A DNA stretch of 64,000 nucleotides from Sweltsa coloradensis. Its lineage: Eukaryota > Arthropoda > Insecta > Plecoptera > Chloroperlidae. Positions 10,135-22,190 of the stretch are shown piece after piece. The DNA lies in the NCBI GenBank assembly GCA_024449915.1, contig JAMZAV010000027.1, forward strand, positions 310,001 through 374,000, in the 5' to 3' direction. A program made the translations under genes and the position numbers. The number at the start of each line of letters is the position of its first letter. Position 1 is the first letter of the stretch. The notes under the pieces were generated by a model. That model was not told where the DNA came from. It ran no database searches and saw only the letters and a list, made by a program, of their open reading frames with translations.

Positions 10135-10489
10135 GTACCTTAACGTGCAACATTCGACAGACCTTGCATGGACACGGCATTTCACAGCCAGGTAAATAAC
10201 AAACAAAAAATATATTTTCAAAATCTAAACCATTGTCGTTAAAATAATTTCTAAACATTGGAAGACTATTTTTCAATTTATTATTTCTTGTAGGTTAAAT
10301 CGCAATGGATCTACCTGATTTTGTTAGCAGTTCTCAGTAAACTCGTTCCGGATGTCTGTTTAAAATTTCAGCGAAATCTGTTCAGCGATTCGGCTGATTT
10401 TCAACGTACACACACGCACGCAGAATAACAGAATAAGGGCCGTTTAAGTCGAATGGAGATCACTCCGTTCGCTGCGCTCACTCGTTTAA

Positions 10490-10917
10490 AAATTTAGAAA
10501 ATTTCACAATCACCGGCAACATTTATTTTATATTATTATATTTATTTTACATTTTAAATTAAAGTAACAAAGTAAATTCATTAATATTAATTGTAACATT
10601 ATATTTTATGATAATGATAATACATTCGCCAATACTAATTATTTTGAACTGTAATACACTAAAGTAAACAAGTAAATACATCACATAGGGTACTTCCTGG
10701 CCAGAATAGAGCACAGAACATATCTCACAGAAAGAGGTCTGATTGCCTAGTTAATACAGCCAGGAGACTCAAGTAAACTCTGAATTGAATGCTTTCAAAT
10801 TTTCAGTATATTTGAATGTTTTCATGAGAGTTAAAAAATGCATTTTCGACCATGTTTTATTCCTCGATTTGATTAGTCGGGAAACACTCCTGTAGGTGTA
10901 GGCCCTAATTGTTCTTG
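10490..10917. other. No gene seen
   Basis: AT-rich, with short (TTTA)-like runs. No motif-bearing reading frame or terminal repeats. Confidence 0.5.
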
Positions 10918-11149
10918 TTTACTACAATTCAGAAATTAATATAGTCCGCCCCAACCGGGATTCGAACCACGGGTTTCCCGCATTCAGGTGAGCGTCTCCA
11001 TTCATATGTATGATGCAACTACAATTCAGAGATTAAAATGTACCCGTCCTGATGGTCTAGTGGTTAAGACGCTCGCAAGAAATGTGGGAGACCCGTGGTT
11101 CGAATCCCGGTTGGGGCGCACTTTTGTAATTTCTGAATTGTAGTAAATA
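10918..11149. repeat. SINE-2 copies in inverted arrangement
   Basis: A reversed SINE-2 (tail ACTACAATTCAGAAATTA, then GGATTCGAACC at 10958-10968) is followed by a second reversed tail at about 11018-11037. A forward copy at 11041-11149 follows. The forward copy has TGGTCTAGTGG (A box, 11053-11063), GGTTCGAATCC (B box, 11097-11107) and the tail TTTGTAATTTCTGAATTGTA. Its head pairs as a near-complete cloverleaf: acceptor CGTCCTG with TTGGGGCG allowing wobble, and a D arm like tRNA(Glu). I read it as a SINE, not a tRNA gene, because the same tail follows it elsewhere and the anticodon loop lacks U33. Confidence 0.7.
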
Positions 11150-13984
11150 ATATCATCTTTTATTCTTCTTTGGTGTATGTTTTAGTAAATGAATTGTATA
11201 TATATCCATTTCTAAGGGCATACAAGCACGGGACGCACTATATTTAATCGTCCATCGCTAAGATCTTTTTTACGAGAGGATGTTTCTAGACAAATATCAC
11301 GGGAAAGATATGGCCAACGAGCAGCGGGTAGTGTTAACTCTTTTAAAGCGGATCTGAAAATCTGACCGAAACTTTCAAGATCGTTAACTGAATACAAGAA
11401 CGCATCTGAGCGGAGAAACGGGAATTTCGAGTTATAAGAAACGAGAAAAAATATTGAATGACCACTAAATGTTTAAAATACTATACAATTTGATACGGCT
11501 AACAAACTGCGATCGACCTGATAATTAAAATAATAATCGCATCAGTCGAGTATCCGGATTAAACGCGAATAATGAAGTTGCGTGATCCAAATCCATAAAG
11601 TAACAATGTAAATTTCAGCAATCAATATACTGCATAAAACACTGCACGTAAAAATTAAAAAATTATCGTGAAAACATCATTGACGTTAAATAAATAATTA
11701 ATAAATATTGCGAAACAATAGGTCAATTCACAGGCGACGTCTGTGCGATCTGATAATATTACTGCTTTATTTATCAGATTAGCAAAACATACTTGACGAT
11801 TTAATTGATTCATGTTGCAAGGCTAGTCCACGCGTTCAATACACTGAATTATGGTTTTAATCTGTGTTGTTAGAATTCAAGGCCAATTGACATTGAAGCT
11901 TTGATCTAGGTCTATAGATTTGTTTTATGAATAGGCTAAGGCTCATGCGGAACGCTCGAGACTTATGGAGTCTGGAGGTCGCATTTTACATTATTCACAT
12001 AAAACATATTTTTTGTGGGTGTAATTGTCAAATAAATGTTAAAACTGTTTGATGACTGTCAAACACACTGACTTTTAAAACAATACTTTCCGAACAACAA
12101 ATATTATAATGTAAACGGTTTTCTATTTCATGGTTTCATTTCAGATTATTTTCTTTGGTATCATGGTTCATGGTTGTTTGACAAGATCCAATTCACGAAT
12201 TTACACTGAACTGTTAGCTAAGGTTAGGAGACGATGAGCGACGACTTTTAGTTACTGTCAAACGTAAACTCTCTGAATTAAGTTTGCTGATCATGTTAAA
12301 ACTAACAATAAAGTTTTGAATTACAAAGAAACAATGGTAATTCCGCAGCTAAATATATTGTTTCTCTCTCTCTATAATATCAAAATATACGTGCATTGCT
12401 TTTGCATGTGTATATGAAGGAAGCAAATTCAAAGGCACTGTTGCACACACTGATTATATATTCAAATGATTCATTACTGTTCGTTACTATGCGATGCAAA
12501 TCAACTGAAATTTACAATGCCAATGAAATTAGTGTAAACACGGGTGTATAAAATCAAATGGGCGAGGGAGAAGATACGGACAAGTAGTTATGCTATTCGT
12601 AACTAAAGCGTAGTACCTACTACGTAAAAAGGAAAACTGGCAATATTATAAACATAATGTTATAAAACAGTTACTAAACATAAGCATTTTTATCGAAGCC
12701 AGTACCTCTCTCCGGCTCTATTTACATAATATATATTCTATATTCTTGTTAATAAAACATATCGGGGCCGCGAAGAAAAACTTTTTAAAAATATTTTGTT
12801 TTGTTACTATTGATTTTCAATGATAGTATATGGCGGCAAAATGTTATGATTTTCAGAATTGACGACAATATATAATAAATATGAGACGTTAAGCAATATC
12901 CAATCAATCAAACGACCTTTATAGCTCGCAAAGTATTATGGGAGAAAGGGAGGTTAAACGCTAAGTACCATATGCTCGGGTGTGTGGCGGACTGCAATGA
13001 CTGTGGGAGACAATCTGTTTTTACATACGCGATCATACGGCATTTGAAGTGTAAGCTACACCTTCATTTATTTGTTTTTATTGATTTATTTAAGTATCTA
13101 TTTATTGAACGTAAATCTATTCAGTTAAAAAACTGATTTACAAAGGAGGACAAAACTTTGCTTTGCGCGCGATATAGAGGGCGCGGGTAATTAAGAAAAG
13201 CGTCCGTTAAATAGAAAGGTATGGCCGTATTCTCCAAACTCAAGGTATCTACCAGCCTCTCCAAAATGGAGTGTAATACAAGAGTCTATAGCATTACAAA
13301 ATATAAATATTACAAAGAAATTGCAATAAGAAAGTATTAACAATGGCCGGCCAATTTTGATGTATTATTTATAAAGTTTTGTATTTTGTTTTTTGTTGTT
13401 TTGTTGGTATCACAGAGAGAAATAAATAAATTTCTGTCCATGAAATGATATGTTATATATGAATATGTTTTTGCACTAACCAAAAACAGTTTTAAATATT
13501 GAACATTGAAGCATAACAATTACATTATGTATGTGCCGATGGTTCCCCTCTTTCTGAACGACATTGTGCGTGTGTGTCCCGACGTGTTGATTGAGTAAGC
13601 GCGGACGATCAGTAACGCTGACATAAAAGTAAAACTCGCTTAAATGTTCCCTTCTCAGGCCACAAATCTTCACTTGAGCTACAGACAACAGAGGCAAACC
13701 TAATACAATCCCGTCTGAACAAAGAGGAGAGCCAATATAATTAAATTGATGGAAATAATCTTTACCGTGGAAAATCGTGGCTTGGTTTGCGACAGAGAGA
13801 ATGTCAAATTACAACTCGTTCAGATGGTTGAGTTCTATAGCTACCTTTATTGCATTCTAATGCAATTATCTTCGCTTGTCTCTCAATTGTAAACGATTTT
13901 ACAACATTACGGACCAAACTACCCACACTCCCTCCCCTTGCTACAGTTATAGTCCCATGGATTCAATTATAACCACCCTCCTCT
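11150..13984. other. Long unannotated AT-rich stretch
   Basis: Nearly 3 kb with only short reading frames and a small (CT)n run near 12363. I could not recognise exons, RNAs or repeats with partners elsewhere in the window. Confidence 0.45.
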
Positions 13985-14165
13985 TCTCTTCTTCTCTTTC
14001 TTCTTCTTCTTCTTCTTCTTCTTCTTCTTCTTCTTCTTCTTCTTCTTCTTCTTCTTCTTCTTCTTCTTCTTCTTCTTCTTCTTCTTCTTCTTCTTCTTCT
14101 TCTTCTTCTTCTTCTTCTTCTTCTTCTTCTTCTTTTTCTTCTTCTTCTTCTTCTTTTTCTTCTCA
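13985..14165 (+). repeat. (TTC)n / (GAA)n microsatellite
   Basis: About 180 bp of TTC repeats, uninterrupted from roughly 14000 to 14130 and interrupted by TTT near the right end. Reading frames across it encode poly-serine on one strand and poly-arginine on the other, which is an artefact of the repeat. GAA/TTC tracts of this size can form triplex DNA. Confidence 0.95.
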
Positions 14166-16578
14166 TTTTCACAAAATAACTGAAGTAAAATAAAAACATT
14201 CCTGGTCCGACGAATCAGGACAATATGTTGTGAAAAGGTAATTAAATTATATGATGTTTTTTTTTATGTTAACCAAAATAAGTGAATTATTATGCATTGA
14301 AAGTCACGCAATCGCAACATCATTTTGCCACAATATGAGGTACATCGGGAAATTCAGGGAACGATGCTATGTACAGAAGTGAGTAAATAAAATGTATAAA
14401 TGATCAGAACCTAAAGTTTTAAAGTTTAAAGGTAGCTTCATAACATTTTTTTCATAATTGTATCACCCAAAACATCGGGGATAGGCCTATATAACTGAAA
14501 TGTCATCACCATTCCTATTTTGTATTTTATTAATATTTTAATTCAATTTATATTCAATAATAACATATAAATGATATAATCCATGCCATTAATGTAATAA
14601 AATAAATATGAATTCAAGAGCAACAGAAATATCGTTTGCCCCGTTGTACTTTCGTACCTGTTACACTTGTTACACACTATCCTTGCATTACAAACAAAAA
14701 ACTCTCATTTGCTCATTCACCACGTGCTTGTTACCTCTTGCGGGTGGTAGCCGAATCAATTATTGAGCAGTGGAGAGTGGCCTGTATGTCTGGCATGTGT
14801 TTAGTAACCACCGACAAAATGGAATTGAAATGAGGATGCCTGCATCGTATGTCTGTTCACAAGAACCAACGTCCTCGGGTATAAAGCCGTTCTTCAGGCG
14901 GGTGGAATTTACGAAACAATTTCGTATAGCTATGAAACGCAGGAACTTTGGAGCCTTAATTATTTTTTAAAGCAAGGTATTTCTTTGTTCAACGTCACAT
15001 CTTGCAATAATGATACGGTCCGTAGAGTTTATTGTTCCAAAGGGGGTTTACACTTTTTAAGGGTTTTAAATTTTGTTTTAAAACATTTTAAACTATGCAA
15101 ACACATTCATGAACTGAGTGTGAGTAGGATTGTTGTAAATTTGCTTCAAATCTTAAAAGTAATTCTCGGATTCTGTACAAGGGCGTATTATCACAGCTTT
15201 CGTCTTTTAGTCTAAACATAACAGCTGTTCTGTTAATGTGTAATTATCTTATGCTGCAATGGATGACATTTATTTTAATGAGTATGATTTGCTCCTTTAT
15301 TATATTAAGACAATGGCTGGGTTGGCTTATGCAGAAGAACAATTGCCAAGCAACATCAATTCAATTCTATTTTAATACCATTTTACTTTTGTATATTCGA
15401 AAATAAAATGTACAATAATATGTACTAAGTGTATAAGTTACCAATAAAGTAAACCATGCACATTCGGTGTAATATAATACAAATTACGCAAATAATAGTG
15501 AACAGAAAGAAGAAACCCGTGTAACAAATTCACATTCTTGTATCATTATATGCGAGATAACTGAAAATATAAATTGAGCATTTTTTAGTTGTTACATCAG
15601 AGAGGTGTAGAATTCGAATGCTCAAGAATAACTTATTCTAAGTGTGATACGCAAATTATGTAAATAATCGTCAAGATTACAATTTTACACATTAGTAATT
15701 AAACTTATGTTTGGTTCCGTTCCAAAACCAGGATTCGAACTTAAAACATGTGTGGTCCATGGATTTGTTTTCCTAATGCTAGAAAAATCAATTCATGATT
15801 ATTTCTCGCAGCTACAGATTTGTGCATGACTACTTTAAACTTCAGATGAAACGGTATCACGAAAGATTTAACTATAATTTTTTAATGTCAATAGTGTTAA
15901 AAAAGTTAAAATTTCTACACAATAATTGAATTTGCGATTATTTTCAAACGCTGTGATTAGGGTTCCCAAGGGGACGAGTCAATGTGGGTTGTTCTAACAT
16001 GTATTACGTGACACGTTTGTATGTAGATATTTTTCTCCAGGTATTGAATATCTTCATGCTTTAGGTCCAGAATTTCAATGTCTACTTAAAATTTATCTGC
16101 TATAGTTAGTCCTCTAAGTAAATATTAACAAGGCTTCTGAACCTGGCAGTTAAATTTACTTGCCACTTCAACTGGACATTGAAAACCGGGCCTTAGCCGC
16201 GTTTCTTGCTTCTCACGCTGTTAGTCGCGGAGGTGTGTTAGCTGTGTTTGAGGTGCAAACACACTATTTCACTTGAATTTAATTGCTCACAGAAAATAAT
16301 TCTTAATCTTGTAACTATCTATCTCTTTGCCTGTTTAATTATTTAAATATTTTAAATTGCCTGCCGTAAATTTGTTATAGACCTTTAACTTATTAATGAA
16401 ATTCTATTATGGTAATAAGATATAAAATGTAAATTGATCTTGATGTGTTCACAAGAGCAGAAACCCCTAAGAGACTGGAAGTTCCTGTAGTAGCTCTAAA
16501 GTTTGGTGCGTGTGGTAAGTATTCTTGTCGTAGGGCGCTGTAAGATGTTTGAAAATGTTACTAGCAGAACTAACTAAT
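14166..16578. other. Unannotated stretch with one tRNA-like relic
   Basis: Near 15733 the reverse strand shows a B-box-like string (AAGTTCGAATCCTGG), which may be an old SINE head. Nothing else could be supported. Short reading frames near 14636-15215 have no motifs and overlap in different frames. Confidence 0.4.
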
Positions 16579-16630
16579 GCACGCGGTGGGATAGGTTCTT
16601 AGTTGCACGCGGTGGGATAGGTTCTTAGTT
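16579..16630 (+). repeat. Perfect 26-bp tandem duplication
   Basis: GCACGCGGTGGGATAGGTTC followed by TTAGTT is repeated exactly twice, back to back. The unit is GC-rich compared with its surroundings. Confidence 0.95.
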
Positions 16631-16660
16631 TAATTTTACTAACATAAGAGTATATTTTAC

Positions 16661-16795
16661 TATAAAAACCACTCAACTGAACTTTTATCTGGGCGACTTA
16701 CCCTCTTACGATGCTTGAGGAAGGAGACGGAGTCTCCGAAATATCGCAAATTTTAAGTAAGTAACCCATGTTAAAGTTCAATGGTGGTTTTTATA
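16661..16795. mobile_element. Small inverted-repeat element, Penelope-end-like
   Basis: TATAAAAACCACTCAACTGA...CTTT at 16661-16685 is mirrored by AAAGTTCAATGGTGGTTTTT...ATA at 16773-16795. Between them, TTGAGGAAGGAGACGGAGTC closes a perfect hairpin (GGAGAC-GGA-GTCTCC, 16723-16737) followed by GAAATATCG. A TGAGGA-hairpin-GAAA order resembles that in Penelope-like element terminal repeats, which carry hammerhead ribozymes. Here the first C of the ribozyme core would be U. The family call is tentative. Confidence 0.35.
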
Positions 16796-17154
16796 ATACA
16801 CGTTTCCGGGTTAATGCGTTGTTGTGATAATTCTAAATTTAAAAAATATATATTATATTATAATTGTAGTTCGTACTATCTAATTATTTTGTATTTTAGG
16901 TCACGTGAAATTAATTTTTGTAGTGGTTGGGGTGCTAAGTTCATTTGAAAAGAAATTAACAACTTGCCACCATGCGCATTATGTTTATATGAGGCGTTAC
17001 TGTCGTATTTTTTTTTTATATCAGTCCCTATTTCCAAACTAATGTTCAGATTGGGGGGAGTGTAAGCTCTATTTTACTCTTCTATTTGTGGCTCTAGCCT
17101 GCGGTTGTCATGACCTACCCAACTTTTCAGCCCCCTTCTTCATCTGACAACTCT

Positions 17155-17400
17155 TACATATCGTTTTTTTTTTTTTTTTTACCAAGTCCCTCCATTTCTA
17201 CCGATCTTCCCACCATCTTTCCAATTCTACCTCCCCCCAAAACACGTCTCTCTTCTTTGCTTTGTTTAATTTGTTCAATCCACCTATATCTTGGTCTTCC
17301 AACTTTTCTCTAATTCCCTGCTAACCTTGCAAACTCTATTCTTGGTATTCTTTCATTTTCCATTCTTTTCATGTGTCCAAACCATCTCGTTTCTGTCGAT
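17155..17400 (-). pseudogene. LINE reverse transcriptase C-terminal fragment, decayed
   Basis: On the minus strand from 17387, translation gives RWFGHMKRMENERIPR, then one stop, then KVGRPRYRWIEQIK. After a frameshift comes EDR-stop-KWRDLVK, directly followed by an A17 run at about 17166-17182. The order GH-x-x-R-M, GRPR-x-RW, DR-x-x-WR-x-LV is the well-known C-terminal end of non-LTR retrotransposon ORF2 proteins. At least one stop, one frameshift and the loss of everything upstream mean it is a dead remnant. The LINE clade cannot be told from this piece. Confidence 0.75.
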
Positions 17401-20400
17401 ACACAAACACAACACAAACAAAAATATTCACATCTCACTCGCACTTTATCTTCTTCCTAATTGTGAGTTCTCACCAGCAGATAAGGTACACAAGCGTGCG
17501 AAAAACCGGATGTAGAAAAAGAGGGTGTTTGAAAGAGTATAAAATAATACACACTCTCCTATCACTGACTGGTATATTACTTAAAACCACATTCACGTTG
17601 AGAGAATCTGATATGAAGGTTTAAGCATTAAAATGAGAAACAAAACTTTATAGTTGACTTTACGAGCGATAAGGTTTAGGGTTTTCATTGAACTATAAAC
17701 GGATGCTGATGGACGGATCAATTCATCTCACAATTTTCATCGTGTAGTTCTCTAAACAGTGTGAATTTGAAATAAACATATTCTCTAAAATAACACACAT
17801 CTGATGCAGGTGACTAATTTCAGTATTTTGTGATGTGATAGCTACTGTACTTGCACCAAGTATATGCTTACAAGCAAATGGTAGTTCGTTGAGTTCAGGT
17901 TGAGGGGCACAAACAAGTATATTATTAATTAATACATATTTACAAACAAAAATGAATATTATAAAATAAATCCAAAAACCACAGACTGGCATAATGTAAA
18001 TACATCCGTCACTAAAATTAGCCACGAATGACTATGAGTCACGAGTATAATATATGAATTTGGCTTTGTATAAAATTTAATGGAAATGTCTTGTAGCTAT
18101 TTTTTCACTGCCACTCTGAATCGCGTTCTATTTTGTTGTTCCCATTGTTCGCCGACTTTCGTCGTCAGTGTCACGTACTCGCTACCAAAATTGCCTATGT
18201 ATCTGCCCTCATGTCGGAGCTCTACCGCAGGCTTGAACCGAGATTCCGAAGTATTTTAAAGAGCGCATTTTAAGAATCTTTTAATTAAATTCCAAATAAA
18301 CAAGGCCTACATTCGCAGCAAATCAAGTTTAAAGTTACGTGGAAGTTTAACATATTTTAAAGAGGTCTTTCTAGTGAATACAAAAGCAATTTTCTAAAAG
18401 TTTTTTTGGATCACAGTTGAAGCTAACTTTTTTAAAATTGCTATCATATCAGCATACATATTACATATATCCTTTCTTGTGAACTTACACACTCATTCTA
18501 GAAGATCATTTAAAAAAAAACTCGAATCTTGATTTTGAAAAGGGTTTTTTGAGTTATTAAAATAAAAATTGTCGTTTTCTTCAAATATAGTGTACGTATT
18601 CTTGTAGAATACATTAAGAGAATGTTTGTTCAACTAAAAACATCATTAATACACCATCCTATTGTCTATTTTATGTTGTGTAGATAGACGATGATAGTCA
18701 TAAACCAGATTATAACCCCGTCCGTTCTTCGGTATTTACAACTGTATACATTTTAGTAGTAATATCACATGCAACGTGATGCTTTATTGCAATCGATGTC
18801 TGAATCGCTTTCTCTGTAAACCAAGCCGGGCGAGTTCTTACGTTGATCCCCGCATCGTATCGTTGTGTTCTTGCCAGTGCTGAAGTAAATCAATTAACAC
18901 CGCGCACTGGAAGTGTCTTTCGTTGCCAGCGCTGTCGAGGCAGTTTGCAGTAGCTTATTTAAGGTAAGAAGTGTCTAGAATATCATTGTTATTTTAGGAG
19001 TTGGACATTGTAACGGTTACATTATCTCCCTCTAAGAATAATAAGACGAGAATGATGGCATGACAGAAGCAGATGCTGGATGGAGTAGCTCTCCATTGTG
19101 CTCGGTAGAGTAGCTTCATTTCGTATTGAGACGACTTCGTATACAGTGTTTATTTGCCACCGTATAATAAATATATTTTTGATTAAAAAATATTGAAAGA
19201 AAGAAGATTTAAAGTGACAATAGAGTCTAAAGATAGAAACGTCAACGTCAATAAATTACGAACAAAAATAACGTGTTATTCTTGTACAGACTTCTAAAAT
19301 AAAATAGAATTCTGAAGTGAAATGCGATATTGGAGAATACTGATCATTTCAACAGCTCGGCCTAAATAGTATATAAATATTGTTGGTTTGCTATTAACAA
19401 CCACTAGATAAACCACATATGAGATATACTAATTTGTTTTCCAATCTTTACTTCAACATAAACAAAACTTATGTTGATGAATTGTTTATTACAGTTTACA
19501 TCTCACAAACTGGTTTACACAATTATATTTTATATTGTAATTTCAAAGCAGTTTTTTGAATGGATGCTTTCCCCAAAAATTGAAACAATATCGTTATGTT
19601 TATGTACTGCAAATTTTATCGTGAATCAAGAGTGACATATAACAATTGTTAAAAATATAGCTTTGTACATAAGTTTGTTTGAAAGTTATTTTCTTAACGT
19701 CTTATAAAAAAAGTGCGTGGTTTTCACAAATTCCACGTTATTTCGTTGAATGATGGCAGTTATTATTTCCTACATCGAGAATTATTTATTGGTGATAAAG
19801 GAAGTTTATTGGAATTATTCTGCAAACAAAACACAAACGATGTACTAACACGATGTAAGGATGTATATTTACAATACAAACATGTTTTTACAACAGTCAA
19901 TTAATCCACATTATCGAAAGAACTGAACTGAAAAACTAAAATAATTCGAAATAACGTTATTAGCGTATAGCGAGTGCTGTGTTGAAATATCGCACACTTG
20001 CCTCTTTACGCCCGAAATGCGAGTTAAATTACTTGAAAAATATTTTGTCACGGATGTTTTTGACAGTTATTAAAATGTAGGCGCCTGTCTTTCATTTAGG
20101 AATTAGATCCAAATATTCAGAATTCGTTGCACGTAATGAGCATTTAAAAAATATGTATTTTTCTAAAGCAAATACGCGAATGTATTACGCTGCTGAAATT
20201 AAAATATTACAAATTATTAAAATTATTGTCTATGGAACAATAATTAACTACAAAGTTATTAACTATATGAATGCCCTAGAAGTGAAAAATAACTTTAAAT
20301 CTCGTGTGCGACTGTTGCGAGTACTCTTATCATTTATTCCTCACAAACGTTAACCAATAATAATTAACCGACTCCATGAGTAAGGCAGTATACGCCGGTA

Positions 20401-20868
20401 TTTTTTCGTTCTATTATGCCAACTTAAAAGAATTCTATTAATTACGTTATGCAACTATCGACGAGATAACGAATTTCTTACTAATAGCAATCAATTTATT
20501 TTTAAATTCTTCTGTAATAATTTGCACCCCACTTTGGAGTTATCGATGGATGCTCAAATTCGATAAAAACTCCAATACAAAAAATACTTTCCTATGTTGT
20601 TGAATCTTTTATTTGCCGAGTCCGTTTAAAACAAGGGATTTAATCAATACAGAAGAAATACTTTGTATTAGTTATGCCGTCTAGCACAAAATTACATTTA
20701 AAATACTTTTCAGAGCGAGGCATGCAAGCCCCCCCCCCCCCCCCCGCCACCGCTGTTTGGTCTCTCGTAAATTGAGTACGATAAAACTATCACCCCTTAC
20801 GAATTCTTAGTAATGCCACTGGGACCTGTACAAATCCACCAATAACACGAATGAATTTATTATAGCTA
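17401..20868. other. Long unannotated AT-rich stretch
   Basis: A GC-richer patch at about 18830-18960 ends in a splice-donor-like AAG/GTAAGAAG near 18963 but has no supported coding content. A C17 run lies at 20729-20745. I see nothing else that can be named. Confidence 0.4.
20729..20745 (+). repeat. Poly-C run
   Basis: Seventeen C in a row, preceded by GCATGCAAG and followed by GCCACCGCTG. Confidence 0.95.
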
Positions 20869-21935
20869 GGCGGATTAGCCTAACAATTAGGGGTTTTGTG
20901 GTAGAGGGCTGAATTTTGGATTGTATACTCAGAACAATATTACAAGAAAATTGCTTCGAGGAGCCATGAAAAAATCCATCCGGTTAAGGGGGTGGAAGGG
21001 GTGAAAAAAATGGCATTTTTCAAATATTCAAAAATTCATAACTCAAACTAAATTTGATCCTAAGATTACAAAATTATTATATATTGTAGATAAAAGTCCA
21101 AATTTTAATAAAAAAAATATATATCACCATATATGTATATCTAACCAGATTTTGCACCCTTTGTCTTTTTTTTAACAAATTTACCCACTGTGCTGGGAGG
21201 ATTAGCCTACCAGTTACGGGTTAAGTGATAGGGCCGTGAATTTTGTCTGAAACACTCAGAAGAATGATCTCAAAAAATTGGCCTGAGGAGCCCTCAAAAA
21301 AGTTGCTTGCTTATAGGAGAAAGGGGGTGTTTACTAAAAGGGGTTGATAAAACTAAAATAAAAAAAACCGTATTAAAATATTATATTTAGAACGCCATAT
21401 TAATGTGTATTGTAGATTAAGGTCTAAACTTTAATTAAAAAAAATAAAATTTCACCATATATGTAAATCTGATCAGATTATGCGCCCTTTTCCCATTTTT
21501 CATAAATTTCCTCAATATTACGAAAGTTTTATCGTGCGGCCACTCTTTTTGTCACAAATTCTCCTAATATTACGAATTAGGACGAAAACAAGATTTTGTG
21601 ATGCTTTGGGTACATTTTTACTCAATGGACTTTGATCCTATTTTAACAAATTCACTCAATTTTTAACGAAAGTGTATCGTGTGACCACTCGTTTTGTTCA
21701 AAATTATACCAATAATAAGAACATCGATAAAAAAAAGTTTTTAACACCTAGGTACTGTTTCACTCAATGGACTTTGACCCCATTTTTTTAAAGTTTACTC
21801 AATATTAACAAAAGTCTATCATGTGATGACTCGTTTTGTCTCAAATTATCCTAATAAAACGAATTAGGACGAAAATAAGATTTTGTAATACCTTTGGTTA
21901 TTTTCACTGAATGGACTTTGATGCTATTTTCACAA
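20869..21935 (+). repeat. Foldback element, left arm
   Basis: Runs from GGCGGATTAGCCTAACAATT inward. It pairs with 23112-24181. Similarity fades after the motif GAAAATAAGATTTTG near 21880. Confidence 0.85.
20872..21500 (+). repeat. Two ~325-bp units in the left arm
   Basis: Both units start GGATTAGCCTA (20872 and 21199). They share GTG.TAG.GC..TGAATTTTG, an ACTCAGAA block, GAGGAGCC, a TTATATTGTAGAT/GTATTGTAGATTAAGG block and TTCACCATATATGTA. They are clearly diverged from each other, much more than each is from its mirror copy in the right arm, so the duplication predates the palindrome. Confidence 0.75.
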
Positions 21936-22190
21936 ATTTACTCAATATTAACGAAAGTGTATCTTGTGACCACTCGTTTAGTTCAAAATTATCCTAATAT
22001 TACGAATTAGGACGAAATTAAGATTTGTCATGCTTTGGGCACATTATCACTCAAAAGACTTTGATCCCATTTTCACAAGTTTACTCAACATCAACGAAAG
22101 TGTATCGTGTGACCACTCGTTTGGTCGCAAATTATTCAAATAATACGAATTAGTACAACATAAGTATTCTTCACGCATTGGGAACATATA
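21500..22190 (+). repeat. Five ~143-bp tandem units
   Basis: The anchor ACTCGTTTTGT (with variants) occurs at 21542, 21687, 21829, 21972 and 22115, giving steps of 145, 142, 143 and 143. Each unit carries CTCAAT.TTAACGAAAGTGTATCGTGTGACC, a hairpin TCCTAATATTACGAATTAGGA or a mutated form, and ACTCAATGGACTTTGATCC. The right arm holds three matching units in reverse at about 23160-23520. Confidence 0.8.

Larger units (their letters stand above)
9539..10489 (-). mobile_element. Helentron-like element, copy 3
   Basis: Read on the minus strand, it starts at 10489 with TTAAACGAGTGAGCGCAGCG and passes a short alternating stretch (CTGCGTGCGTGTGTGTACG). It then shows the core CAGCCGAATCGCTGAACAGA and TTTTAAACAGACATCCGG, followed by a unique middle, a SINE-2 segment, and a palindromic 3' end closing in CTAG at 9542-9539. 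Its whole length aligns by eye with the copy at 42723-43585 in the opposite orientation, apart from a LINE tail inserted at 10054-10134. No ORF, so non-autonomous. Confidence 0.7.

Noticed and set aside
11040..11125. Possible genuine tRNA gene with near-complete cloverleaf.
   Set aside because: The anticodon loop has A at position 33, the acceptor stem needs wobble pairs, and the same 3' tail follows the head at other sites, so it is a SINE.
11206..11400. TTCTAAGGGCAT reminded me of 18S rRNA.
   Set aside because: The match ends after about twelve bases and the following sequence is not rRNA-like.
13876..14199. Poly-serine (plus strand) and poly-arginine (minus strand) reading frames of 78-105 codons.
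   Set aside because: They are translations of the TTC/GAA microsatellite, with no independent evidence of coding.
18900..18980. Non-coding first exon ending at AAG/GTAAGAAG.
   Set aside because: The donor is good, but no start site, coding frame or linked exon is visible. A chance donor is as likely.
21500..22190. CRISPR-like array.
   Set aside because: The 143-bp units are similar throughout rather than short repeats with unique spacers, and the DNA is eukaryotic.
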